This document shows, one piece after another, positions 33,330 through 44,605 of a DNA stretch of 64,000 bases (position 1 is the stretch's first letter; each line of letters opens with the position of its first letter). Origin of the DNA: Dendrolimus kikuchii (Eukaryota; Arthropoda; Insecta; Lepidoptera; Lasiocampidae); the NCBI GenBank assembly GCA_019925095.2, contig CM034389.1:23237435-23301434 (forward strand), written 5' to 3'. Position numbers and translations under genes: made by a program. The notes below the pieces were generated by a model. That model was not told where the DNA came from. It saw only the letters and a list, made by a program, of their open reading frames with translations, and made no database searches.

Positions 33330-34834
33330 GTGCGGAAACGACAAAAACAGAAATAAAACAACAATCAAATAAATTCACTTTTACATATTTTGTTTATATC
33401 GTGAATGTGGATGTAAAATTGTAAGTTAAAGCGAAGAGTTGGCAAATTTTTTTTAATTTTTTCTCAGTTTTTTTTATCGAGGTCTTATCGATTCATGTTT
33501 TTTTTAGTTTATTATTACATTATTATAATATTAATGTCTTTGTTTATCATATTCAAAATCTAATGCAAACTGGTTTAAAATACTTGGATTAAGTGTCAAA
33601 GTTCATTCAAAGATAATGCCCGAGGAGCGTGTAATTAGAATGATACAATATTCTATGTTAGTGTTTGAAATATTTGGAGCAAATCTTACAATTCATATCA
33701 GTCGTACGTACACGTTCCATTTAATAAATTATCGTACAATAGGTAAGAGTTGGCTTTAAAGTGATTCTTGTGACAAATGATATTCGATTAAATTTAAGTG
33801 TTTCGTTGCTCTGTGATGTCGAATAATTTCTAATTTGAACGGATTTTATGCATTCAGCTGGACATAAATCGTCATTATCTTAAAGTTAAAACCAGTTGCA
33901 TCTTAAGTTTAAGAAGCCCGGGGTCCTATTTATTTGTTTACCTAATGGAACGTAGTCACCGCCGCTTAGACTTGTTACCAGCCTTTGCCTTTAGGATGAG
34001 ATAGACAAGAGGTATGGGATAAGGAAGATGGGATGGTAAGAGGGAGAAGTGAATTTACAGTCGCGGTATGAAAAGGTGCTACATCTTAAAGTCGATTTTT
34101 GCTTGTATGAATGAGTACAAGAAATAGTACTGCCAACATTTTAATCAATGTTACGTTATAAAATATAGAAACGTGAATTTTTTTAACAAAAACAAAACCG
34201 TCTTCACACTAAAAACCCAAAAAATAAATATTTAAGCGACTTCTTTCTACAACATCTATATTCGATAATATCGAAATTGTACAACTGGCACTCGTATATA
34301 TACTCGTATACTATATTATTTTTTTCATAATATATAGTGCAATTGGCTAAAATATAGTACGGTACTATATATAAATAATATACGGTACTAAATATATTAT
34401 ATATACTACGGATGAGAACCCTAATTTGTCGTAAGTTAGTTTTGTCAATTCATATCTCCAAAACTGTGGTAATGAACAAGCGAGGAAGCGTACTCCATTC
34501 TGCTCACTCGGAATTAAATCCAATAAATTATTGGCATTAGCTTTTAATAACATACTAACAGATTTACCTAATAACGTTCGAGTTTTAACGAACTTATCAT
34601 TGACTCACGTGAAAATAAGTTGTTTTTCACGTTATCTGACTAAGAATACCTATTTATGAAATGTCACGCCGATTTGCACGTGTCTATGCGGTCAATATTT
34701 ATATCTTTTGTGCGTGTAAATGCTGACTGTAAAGACTAGAGATTTTGTCTCGGCTTTGCCTGCTAATGTAATGTTTTATTATCTCGTGGAAACTTGCGTT
34801 TATCTATGTTCCTTTTCGGTCTTTGAAGTCGTGT
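30835..34834. other. SLC25A32 intron 3, first part
   Basis: AT-rich. A compound (TA)n/(CATA)n microsatellite lies at about 33255-33327, and a dispersed repeat (34190-34270) is shared with 4490-4670. No coding sequence is recognised in about 4 kb. Confidence 0.6.
33255..33327. repeat. Compound TA/CATA microsatellite
   Basis: Two TA runs flank four CATA units, preceded by an A-rich tract. Confidence 0.95.
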
Positions 34835-34838
34835 TTAA

Positions 34839-35342
34839 AGGCCATTTACACGGAGAGAGTTTATCACAAGTTTGGGAATGAAAATCTTATACTATTTTCG
34901 TAGGCTCTTTAGACCACAATCTCATTGACATGTTTACATTCAACCAAAAAAACAAAAACTCACCTACGAGTGTGTCGTACGATAATCGTAAGGTAATTAT
35001 CACCAAGAGTTTTGTTTACACTACGACACAAATCGCATTGCGATATTTGCCTACGGCCTACGATTTCTCGAATTGTCTAAACTAGAACTCATCAACATAT
35101 CAAGTTCATGCGAGTATCGTACAAATCAGTTTGAACCGATTTAAATGTGAGACTTGCCTTTCGAGCTCGGTGATGAGGACCGTATTTATTATTTTGTTTA
35201 TGCAGAGACGTCAATATTTAATTACCAGGTGATTATGGCCATTCCACTTACGATATTGTATGTTTAGTTTACATGATAATCTTTTTTTTATTGCTTTCGA
35301 CTATCGTATGGAGGCAAGAAACTTTCTCCATGTAAATCGCCC
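34839..35342. mobile_element. piggyBac-like MITE with TTAA target sites
   Basis: TTAA at 34835-34838 and 35343-35346 flanks a 504-bp unit. The ends AGGCCATTTACACGGAGAG and, inverted, GGGCGATTTACATGGAGAA are imperfect terminal repeats of about 25 bp. No transposase is encoded. TTAA duplication is the hallmark of piggyBac-type transposition; family assignment rests on that and on the inverted ends. Confidence 0.65.
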
Positions 35343-35432
35343 TTAAAGGCTGTAAAGAAGAAACTTCCAGCCACATTGTCTTTCACAATTATTTATATTT
35401 ATTAGTATTGATTTATAGAAATATATCGTCTA

Positions 35433-35637
35433 CTAGAAAGCCCAGCGGACTTTGTCATGCCCGAAAAAAATAAACATTAGAACCCCCATTGCAGTGCCAA
35501 CAGCCGGGTTCAATTGTGAATCTAAACCATGCCGGGGCCTACTTGAACACACACAAAAAATGTCATCAAAATCGGTCTCACCGTTTAGGTGGAGTTTAGT
35601 GACATATAAAATAATAGTAGAATTTTATATATAAAGA
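35433..35637 (-). mobile_element. Small non-autonomous Helitron-like element
   Basis: Minus strand starts TCTTTATATATAAAATTCTA and ends CTAG before host T; the plus-strand left end is CTAGAAAGCCCAGCGGAC. It is 205 bp with no coding capacity. Confidence 0.6.
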
Positions 35638-37198
35638 TATGGGGTGATATCTGCTTGAAATGCAAGGTAGTTCATCAACCTTTCGTTAGTCGTTAAACAA
35701 TAAAACTAAAGTGTATAAATGTATAAGATGTTTTGCTTAGGATCAGTACATAATGCTCTACGCACTTGCAATATCATCAATTGTCTGCATATCTCAAAAA
35801 CACGTCGTTTTATACTATCTTAGTTGTATCTGTATTATTATTATTATTGAAGGCATTTGTACAACATCTGATTGATCATGGTAAAGATTGTATTTATTGT
35901 AATAGTATGTATTATAGAGTCCAGTCCCTCTTAAGAGACCAGTAGCGCGTTTGTAGCACATTTGGTGTTGCAAATGTCCATAGACGATGGTAACCGCTTT
36001 CCATCAAGTGGGCCGTCTGCCTGTCTGCTGAACTCCTGCAATAAAAAAAGTATTTACTTTGTGCAGTCTATAATACATTAAAAACTTACTGTTATTGGAG
36101 CTGCATACATCCAGTCACCGCAGCGGACAACGGACAACTGACTAGCGCTACGCGGGAGCGCCCATATTAATAGTTACTCTATCCCGCTCTCACAATAACC
36201 GTCTCGCTCATACATTGTGCTGTGTATTGCACTAGCGGTCCGACATGTTAATATTTGTATATACCATTTACAGTTACCAAATAAAATAAGTTCACATCAG
36301 CACTCGACAGTGAATACTACTCGCTGGCATCTGATACTTCGCTGCTGCACTGTTATACATTGTAGGAAAATGTAGTATATATTTATGTGTGTGTTTTCAC
36401 CCTTAAGTATCTACCTAAATGGAGTTCGCGATCTCGCTTACGCATTACCACATTTTTGAAGATATAAATTCATAGAATTCACATACTACCTTCGTCGTAT
36501 GTGAATTTGTGTAATACGCCTTTGCGTATTACACAAAACTTAATAAAAAAAATCACGAATGTTTCATTATAAAATTGTTTTGATTCAGACAAGATATCAT
36601 ACATAAAAAATATAATTTTCATAAGAATTATTTTTATATATAGAAATGTATACGAAATTATAACGACTTTTTTGTGAAACATTCGTAATTTGTTTGGTAA
36701 GATTAGTGTAATACGGATTTGTTGTAAGTAAATTCTGTGAATTTATATCATCATAAAATAGTCAATAATCTATCTCTATCTATCTATCTATAGATAGTGT
36801 TTAACAATTTTGGAACATCAATTTATAACTGTAAGACTATGTATTTATTTTTTACTATCAAAGTGCCTTATAGAAAATTGACACTTACAGATATTAACGG
36901 TATCATATCATCTGACTAACAAAATATTACGTCAATTTATGTCGTATGATGTATAATTTTGAAGCCGATGAACTTTTGTTGTTTTGTTTTCCCTATAATG
37001 TGGAGGCGATTATATCTCACTTTAGTCTTAAATTTTATCATTTATAAATGGAACGTGTCGTTCTAGCTGAACTTGTATATAGTTTGCTAGAATAAAAAAG
37101 AAATATTTTGAAATAACTTTATTTAAAAAAATTCCCTTGTCCATAAATATTGATTAGCAATCTAACTGATATCACACAATTCATCTATAATATAACTA
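35638..37198. other. SLC25A32 intron 3, middle part
   Basis: Contains a partial copy of the short LINE derivative (about 35920-36052, plus strand, ending CTGCAATAAAAAA). Near 36477-36537 are two adjacent small hairpins, followed by inverted arms (TCACGAATGTTTCA near 36553 and GTGAAACATTCG near 36675) that suggest a fold-back repeat. Confidence 0.5.
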
Positions 37199-37570
37199 AT
37201 TTGTACAGGGTTCGAGTTTGTACAATGTGTTTAAATAAGTGAAATAACTCAAGGGGGCTCATTATTTTGCCAGATGGTAGGGCATTTGCCCGACTGGATG
37301 GCTACTACCCCCGATCTAGAGTATGGCGCCGTAACAACCTTGTGTTGTGTTTCGGCATTAGTGACCAGGTTCCAGTCTCCTTTAAGAGAGCAGCAGCGCA
37401 TTTGTGGCACCTTTGGTGTTGCAAATGTCCATAGGCGATGGTAACCGCCTTTCATCAAGTGGGCTGTCTGCCTGTCTGCTGAACTCCTGCAATAAAAAAA
37501 AAATATTCGGACCAGGGGATTCTGAAAATATAATTTTCAGAACTTTTGTCTGACCATCCATCTCTTTTTG
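37199..37570 (+). mobile_element. Helitron-like remnant split by a short LINE derivative
   Basis: GTTCGAGTTTGTACAATGTG at the left and GGGATTCTGAAAATATAATT at the right are contiguous in relatives at 9333-9874 and 20078-20226. Between them (37258-37503) sits a 245-bp copy of the short LINE derivative with a 3' oligo(A), a clear nested insertion. Confidence 0.6.
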
Positions 37571-37771
37571 CTCTTTGCATATTTTATATCCATCAATCTT
37601 ACAGTTTAAAATTCTTTTGTTACGTGATATTCATCGCTCATTGCATGCCCATCTTAGCCTACTTAATTTTTCAGTCATAGGTGCAACTTTCAGAGACCCC
37701 CTAGTCTACTCATTTCTCACCTTATACTTTCCAGTAACCACACATCCATCTCATAATCCTAATTTTTTTGT

Positions 37772-37905
37772 TATTGCACGAGTTCAGCAGATAGGCAGAC
37801 AGACGGTCCACGTGATGGGAAGCGGTTACTATCGCCTATGGTCATTCGTAACGCCAAAAGTGCTACGAATGCGCTGCTGCATTCTAAAGGGAGACTGGAT
37901 CCTAT
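37772..37905 (-). mobile_element. Short LINE derivative, minus-strand tail fragment
   Basis: Carries the same 3' tail inverted (oligo-T, then GTTCAGCAGATAGGCAGACA, CGGTTACTATCGCCTATGG and GGGAGACTGGATCC). It lies 233 bp before SLC25A32 exon 4. Confidence 0.7.
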
Positions 37906-38138
37906 GAAAGAGATATTACTTAAATTATCCAAATGGCCCAAAGTTAATATCATCACGGAAGCTGTTAAAAATTATGAGATTTATGGATTATAACGCCATC
38001 TAGTTTTCTTTGAAAGACGTCAGTTAACGCCTTTAAGGTCTTTATTTTGTTTTGCTCGCCTAAAAAATTCGAGTTGTTCTATAACATGTGTAACTCTTGA
38101 GCATACAACTATAATTTTTGATTTATACTCCGTTACAG

Positions 38139-38252
38139 GGTTTTGTGCCCGGCATGTTCGGCGTGTCCCACGGTGCGCTGCAATTCATGACATACGAGGA
38201 AATGAAGAACAGCTACAACCAATACAGGAATCTTCCAATCGATATCAAATTG
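38139..38252 (+). CDS. SLC25A32: SLC25A32 exon 4
   Basis: Lies between CGTTACAG (38131-38138) and GTGAGT (38253); it is 114 nt and phase 0 at both ends. It encodes [20 protein letters not shown] then [18 protein letters not shown], which covers helix 4 and the following cytosolic loop (human: [20 protein letters not shown]). It was found by phase and by family similarity. Intron 3 upstream is 7.3 kb. Confidence 0.94.
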
Positions 38253-38699
38253 GTGAGTGTTTTTTTTTGTCTTAATAACACTTTCGCCTAACATTTAGGT
38301 TGAATTTAAAAATCACACGTAATAAGACACTGATGACAATATATTAATTTCATATAATTTTTTTCGTTATTAAAAAAGTCTAAAATTAAATTTAAAAATA
38401 ATTTGTTTCAAAAGTGATTTAAATCATAGTTTTTGAGAAAAAAATAATTTTAATGTAAACCAATGTAGGATATTTTTTAGAACATTTTTAATAATTCAAC
38501 ATTTATAAATAATCTACTAATATTGACTACAATTCATATAAAAACATACCACGATTTTTTAAATATTTTTTTACATAATAAGAAAAGAAAAGAAGAAAAT
38601 ATTATATTTTTTTACGTTTTAGTTCCTGTTGTTATCAAAGCGGGTATTTGTAATTTTCATTTGGGGTATTATTATATCGTATAACTGTTTAACAAATGC

Positions 38700-39703
38700 T
38701 TCATGTGTTACGAACGTCCACAGACGACAGTAGCCATTTCCATCAGGTATAAACTGCCTGTTTGCCGGCTTCAGACAAAAAAATCTTTTAGACATCCGTG
38801 CAATATTTGACGCTTGCTGCGATGTCGAAACTGATAGCATTTTAAGACAATAAATAGTAATAAATTAATTTGCAATATTATTTTCATGTTTGCTCCAAAA
38901 TGGAGTTTCTTTAGAAACCGATAATACATTTCGTGTTGCCAACGTCCATTTGCTCTACTTCAGGCAATGAGAAGAATATATATTTTGTAGACATCAGTGG
39001 AGTATCTGACGTTCGCTGCAATATCGAAGCTGATAGCATTTTTAACTATTAATAATAAATTAATTTGAAATATTAATTTCCTATTTGCTCCAAAATGTAG
39101 TTGCTTTAGAGACCGACAACGCATTTCGTGTTGCCGACGTCCATTTGCCCTACTTCAAGCAATAAGAAGAATATATATTTTGTAGACATCAGTGGAGTAT
39201 CTGACGTTCGCTGCAATATCGAAGCTGATAGCATTTTTAACTAATAATAATAAATTAATTTGAAATATTATTTTCCTATTTGCTCCAAAATGGAGTTGCT
39301 TTCTCTAAAGAACGAAATGCTTTCACGAAATGCGTTGTCGGTCTCTACCGACAACGCATTTCGTGTTGCCGACGTCCACTTGCCGTACTTCAGGCAATAA
39401 GAAGAATATATATTTTCTAGACATCAGTGGAATATCTGACGTTCGCTGCAATATCGAAGCTGATAGCATTTTTAACTAATAATAATAAATTAATTTGAAA
39501 TATTATTATCCTATTTGCTCCAAAATGGAGTTGCTTTCTCTAAAGAACGAAATGCTTTCACGAAATGCGTTGTCGGTCTCTACCGACAACGCATTTCGTG
39601 TTGCCGACGTCCACTTGCCCTACTTCAGGCAATAAGAAGAATATATATTTTCTAGACATCAGTGGAATATCTGACGTTCGCTGCGATATCGAAGCTGATA
39701 GCC
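38700..39703 (+). repeat. Tandem array of the exon 5 acceptor region (decoy partial exons)
   Basis: Four upstream copies repeat the end of intron 4 plus the first 48 coding bases of exon 5. Their acceptors precede ACATC at about 38792 (degenerate), 38991, 39186 and 39421; the real one precedes 39656. Unit lengths are 195, 235 and 235 bp. In the intact decoys the coding copy runs TSVEYLTFAAISKLIA and then leaves the exon into FLTNNNKLI and a stop. The intron part of each unit includes a LINE-tail remnant (GACGTCCA ... CTACTTCAGGCAATAAGAA). The two right-hand units are nearly identical, so the array is young. Confidence 0.92.
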
Positions 39704-39913
39704 GCCGGCGCGACGTACCCCTACCAGGTGGTGCGCGCGCGCCTGCAGGACCAGCACCGCAGCTACGACGGCGCCTGGCACTGCATCACCGAGACATGGA
39801 GGTACGAACGCATTAGAGGCTTCTACAAGGGCCTAACGCCGTACCTACTACATGTAACGCCGAATATATGCTTAGTCATGCTCATATGGGAGAAATTCAC
39901 CAACAACGAATGA
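39656..39913 (+). CDS. SLC25A32: SLC25A32 exon 5, composite terminal exon (splice donor at 39802 or stop at 39911-39913)
   Basis: Begins after TTTTCTAG in phase 0. It encodes TSVEYLTFAAISKLIAAGAT and the third carrier signature YPYQVVRARLQDQH (helix 5). At 39802 a usable donor, GTACGA, would end the exon after ATGGAG in phase 2. Reading on instead gives RYERIRGFYKGLTPYLLHVT then PNICLVMLIWEKFTNNE and a stop, which is itself a plausible sixth helix. Protein length is 308 aa by read-through or 319 aa by splicing to 48431. The stretch 39700-39790 is strikingly GC-rich compared with the rest of the gene. Confidence 0.88.
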   Translation, partial: TSVEYLTFAAISKLIAAGATYPYQVVRARLQDQHRSYDGAWHCITETWRYERIRGFYKGLTPYLLHVTPNICLVMLIWEKFTNNE

Positions 39914-42900
39914 GTTTTATTTATTTCGTCTCTAGTTTAATTCACGATATTCTGACAGTCTCTTAAATTATAATTTGTTTGTTTGTTTATATCTGATGGG
40001 AAAATACGACTTGTTTCTCGACTGCGTCTTTCTGAAGTACACAGGGTTTTGGTTAAGGTAAGCGAATGTTGTCATTATGTTTCTTGTTGGAATAAAATTT
40101 TAAATTAAGAATTGTTTTTTTTAAAGCAATAGACTTTGATAAGGAATAAATAGGAATTTTTAAATTTATGATGGGTGACATGGCGGCTAAGCCATTTCTA
40201 AATAAAAAGAAAGAAAAACTGTATGAAGAATTTTTTGTCAAGTTTTATTTATATCCGAATTTTCGAAGTGTTTGAAAATATCTTGCTTATAAAAAAATTT
40301 ATAAACATTAAATAAATAATTATGTTAGACATGCGTAAAAATTCTGTCAATTAGGAAAATAAATATATGTTAGATCGTTATATTGCGTAATAGATCCATA
40401 TTCAATGGTAGCTATCTGAAGGAGTATATAGAGTTTGTATTTTTTTATTTTTTTGTGATGTTAGTACATTTTGTTCGAACAAGAAACAATGTTAGTATAT
40501 AAGGAAAAGTAATGATTAATTTAATACATCAAATTTAATTTATGTTTAACTGTAAAATGAAATGTATCGTTTGAAATATGTTTTATATCGGCGTGTAAGA
40601 CTCCTTATAATTTGGAAATATTTGTTATTTATTTTGTTGTAATATAATATTTAAATGTGATGCTTCTATGAGTTTTGACAGCTCTTGGCGTCGAAGTACG
40701 TAATTCTGGTAACTGGCAGAGATTCAAACTTGTTATCTTTAGAATTCTTATTTTTAAATTTGTACTAGACCCAATTCCTACAGATAACACCCAGTCTACG
40801 TAAAGCCGCGTCGTCGCGATCCAAGTATACTTTGACCGAGTGTCGTGTTTAAACTTCATATATAAGTATACTCGAGTAGCGGTTTACGCTTCTCCGAACT
40901 TCTCGTATCTATTTGTTAATTTTTAAGTACATTTTTAGGTTTAATGTTTACACATATGTCGTAATAATTTTCTGCTTTTATAAGCTATTAAGGTTTTGAA
41001 GTTATTTCTTTTCTATAAAGTTATCCAAGTAAACCAAAAATATTAAGCTAGGTCCTAATCCTACCAGGACCTACTCGTAATCGGCGTTGGCTATTACCCG
41101 TTGCCTTAGCTATAGGCTAGAGGACAGAACAATTTGTATTCCGGTCAATGATAACTTACCTCCACCAGGTTATTTATTCACACGCCTCCACCGTGATTCT
41201 CATGTGTTCACAACTCCTTCCTGTCTATTTCAAATACAACGGTATGGCTGACATATCCCATATAACGTAACTTGTTTATGTAGAAATAATTACATAAAAA
41301 TAAATGAATACGTCTTACTGTTTAAAAATGACATTATAAGGGAATTGAAAGTAGTGAAAAATATGCCCTTGGGTAAAGTTAAGTTAAAACGTCTGGTAAA
41401 TAATAAAATGTTACATGAAAATTACGCAAATAAAGAGAAAAATATCGTGAATATAGTTATAAGGTTATTCAAGTGCACTCGGATTGGTAGTTGCTATGAT
41501 ACGAGTCTGAGTTACTATCAGAATATACTTGGTTCGTGTCGATGGGGCTGAATGCTTGAAAGACAATCTCTGACTACACACAAAACATAAAGTAAACTAT
41601 GAAGATAGTTATTTAACATTCAAATCTTCAAATTCAAAACACATTATTATTGTTGTGTATCTTTTCTTATACTGTTATAAACCTACATATTCTAAAAGAA
41701 CATTTTATTTAAAATACAGTGTAAACTCCATGTAACGTCACTCGATTTAAGGATAAACTCCCTTAAGAGTCGAAATCACTTGGCTTTGGTTGGTTTACCT
41801 CGCCTTCCATACAATGATACATATCTCTATATAGCACTACACCCACTCTCAATAACGACAACAATTAAGTAATAACTACCTTTTAAATTGCCAAAAATAG
41901 TAAAAACTGCGCAGCTGTGTACGTTCTTTTATCGCTTTATTATCCTAGCCCGTAATAAACTCGACTGTCTACCGAAATTTATAAGAAATCCCGAAATTTC
42001 TAAGTAGTTCCTTTATCACCAAGATGCCTCAATATCGCAAGATATGAATAAAATAAGTAAAAAAATAACAAACTTCTCCCCCATTTTACGACAACTCTGT
42101 ATAACGCCATAAAATGCACAGTCCGCCTTCAGTGTCGTTATATAGAGTTCACACTGTATTTCAAATATCAAAAAGTACAGTTTGATTTGAGAGGATATTC
42201 GTTAAATATTGTTGTAATTTAAACGTAACAATATACCTCCAAATCAAAAAGGCGCGATATTAATTTTTTGTTACGACACAAGACATGCAATACCGACTAG
42301 ACATATATGAGTTTGTGTTGCGAATTGTGGATAGGAATGGAAGGCTCGTAATTTGCTAATTTATTAGCACAGGCCTATATTTTACAACACTATTTGACCG
42401 TTGAGGTGTTAATCTGTGGAAATTAAAAGTATGTGAAGTATACATTTTAATTTCTGCAGATTATCATGTCAAGTATTGATTTGCTTAGAAGTATAATAGG
42501 TGTTAGTATGACTTAACTTTCAAAAACTTATATCTGATACAATTTTGTTGATTAATGATGAAAGTACATAAAAAATATGTTGACATTATAGAATTAGGAT
42601 ATTTTATATATTTTTTTCATTATCAGTCTTGCTGTATCATAGTAAGTATAAAAAGATTGTAAAACCTGTCTCACGACATATGTTTTTTTTTGGAAATTAT
42701 TTATTAACACTCTTTTATACAGTAGTCGTTATATTTCCCATCAGATCGTGACTGATTTTTTGAACCTGGCAATACCGGACATCCGTTTCGGCGTTACCAT
42801 GCGTAGCACAATTTAGTTTTTAATTTTTGCAAATTTATGTGATAAATAGGTTTATGAACGTACTTAGAATTCTCGTGTTGGTGTCTTTGACATAAGTATT

Positions 42901-44395
42901 GTAATTCGTTTAATTTTATAAAGACACTTTTTTGTTTAATATAATGTTACATGTGTGGTGAGACGACGTTAGGTTTCTTTATTTAAGGTAGTTTCGTTTC
43001 AACTTGCTCATTGAAAAAAAAAACAAAAAATAAAAAAAAAAAACAATTTAGCATGTCTATGCAAGTTTGAAGCTAATCTGTCTTAGACGTAAATGCTGTT
43101 TATGTATAATCCTTTATTGTTGACTGAATAAATCAGAGCTCACATCACATTAACTTGACGAAAAAAATTGCACTAGTCTGCCTCCGGTATAATGATTGAC
43201 AGTTATTGACAGTGCGCAATGTTGCCAGCCCTAAAAAATATTTAATACTTCCGTGAAATTACGTTGGCAAAATCAATGCAAATGCACAGTAGCCATAAAT
43301 CCTTCATAAAGCAAAAGAATGAAAGTCATAAAAGCGATTCTGTCTCTGAACATCGAGAATGAATGATAATTAATATTTTTTCAACACACTTGCTCATAAA
43401 GTGGCTCTATGGTCACCGCAATTAGGCACAGAATGACACCCATTATCAAACTGTGAGTAAAAAACATTATAACTCACTAGTGAGTTATAGAATTTTTTTT
43501 TTAATTTTATTGGTTGAGTTGCTTTGTTCTTAAAAAAGTTTTTATTCAAAAAAAAAAGATCGTGTTCTATAGAACAAATAAATTAATGTTCCTATTGCTT
43601 GCTCATTTCATGCAACTTCTTATTTAAATAGATAATTTTAACTCGTACGTGTTTAATAAATAAAACTTTCACTCATATATAACTTTTTTTTATCTACTAA
43701 ATAAAATGAGTTTTTGTTGTTATTTTATTCACAAGTGTGTTGAAAAACGTCGTATGATACACGTGTGTATTGATGATTACCGTCCTCGGCTCTCTTAAGA
43801 CCCTCGCCTACGGCTCGAGTCTCAATGGCGCCTCGGCGGTAATCACCAATGTTACACACTAGTACCATAATGTACTATTACACTTTTTAAGATGGAATAA
43901 AGAGGTCTGGTTTGTTCAGTCTTTTCCCGCCTTAATAATTTAGTTAAAAAAGAATAAAATATAAATTTTAAAATCCCTCAGCCCTACATTATTAGTATAA
44001 CCGTAGTACAATCGTGCCCAATACGTTCTTGCTTAAATAATATTACCTTGTAAAATTAAGTAGGTATTTAATATATGAATACTCTATGGTTATTTATTGA
44101 TGTTTCCAAATGAACGATTCACACTTCACGTAATGCCATTGGCGTACAAGTATAACTTTTACGCTAAAGTGGTGTTTAAAAACAGTTTTAGAAGAAAAAA
44201 TCAAAATCGACGCTCAAGTAAAATTTTCTTTTATAGTATTTAAGTGACTTCATGATTGTTAAATTGTCAAGCTATGAGAACAATACAAAGTGACCAAACC
44301 CTCATAAAAATAGCACTTCATGGATTCTATGAATGTGGTGGTAGTGCAATTTATGCAATTTAATCCAGTCTTAGGGGCTATCCACAAACTACGTC

Positions 44396-44524
44396 ATTCA
44401 TCATCAGTCATTCGAGTTATTGGTTGCTTGATATATAACATTGGTCATAGTCTTGTTGTCATTCATCATCAGTCATTCGAGTTATCGGTTGCTTGATGTA
44501 TAACATTGGTCATAGTCTTGCGGT
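44396..44524 (+). repeat. 65-bp tandem duplication
   Basis: The unit starting ATTCATCATCAGTCATTCGA occurs at 44396 and again at 44461 with a few substitutions and contains GCTTGATATATAACATTGG. A fold-back abuts it. Confidence 0.85.
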
Positions 44525-44605
44525 CTTATTCATATTGCGTTATTGTAGGCTTCTTTAAGGTTCTTAAAGAAGCCAACAAACTTACTGTAACCCAATATGA
44601 ATAAG
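44525..44605. repeat. 81-bp fold-back
   Basis: CTTATTCATATTG (44525-44537) is inverted at 44593-44605, and GGCTTCTTTAA near 44549 pairs with TTAAAGAAGCC near 44564. Confidence 0.75.

Noticed and set aside
33190..33378. 62-codon Tyr/Ile-rich frame
   Set aside because: It is a translation of the TA/CATA microsatellite.
38700..39703. A CRISPR array or other spaced repeat system
   Set aside because: Units are 195-235 bp direct copies of a splice junction with no short repeat/spacer structure, in a eukaryotic intron.
39662..39913. Exon 5 as an independent small gene starting with GTG at 39662
   Set aside because: The frame continues upstream to the acceptor at 39655 and matches the middle of a mitochondrial carrier.
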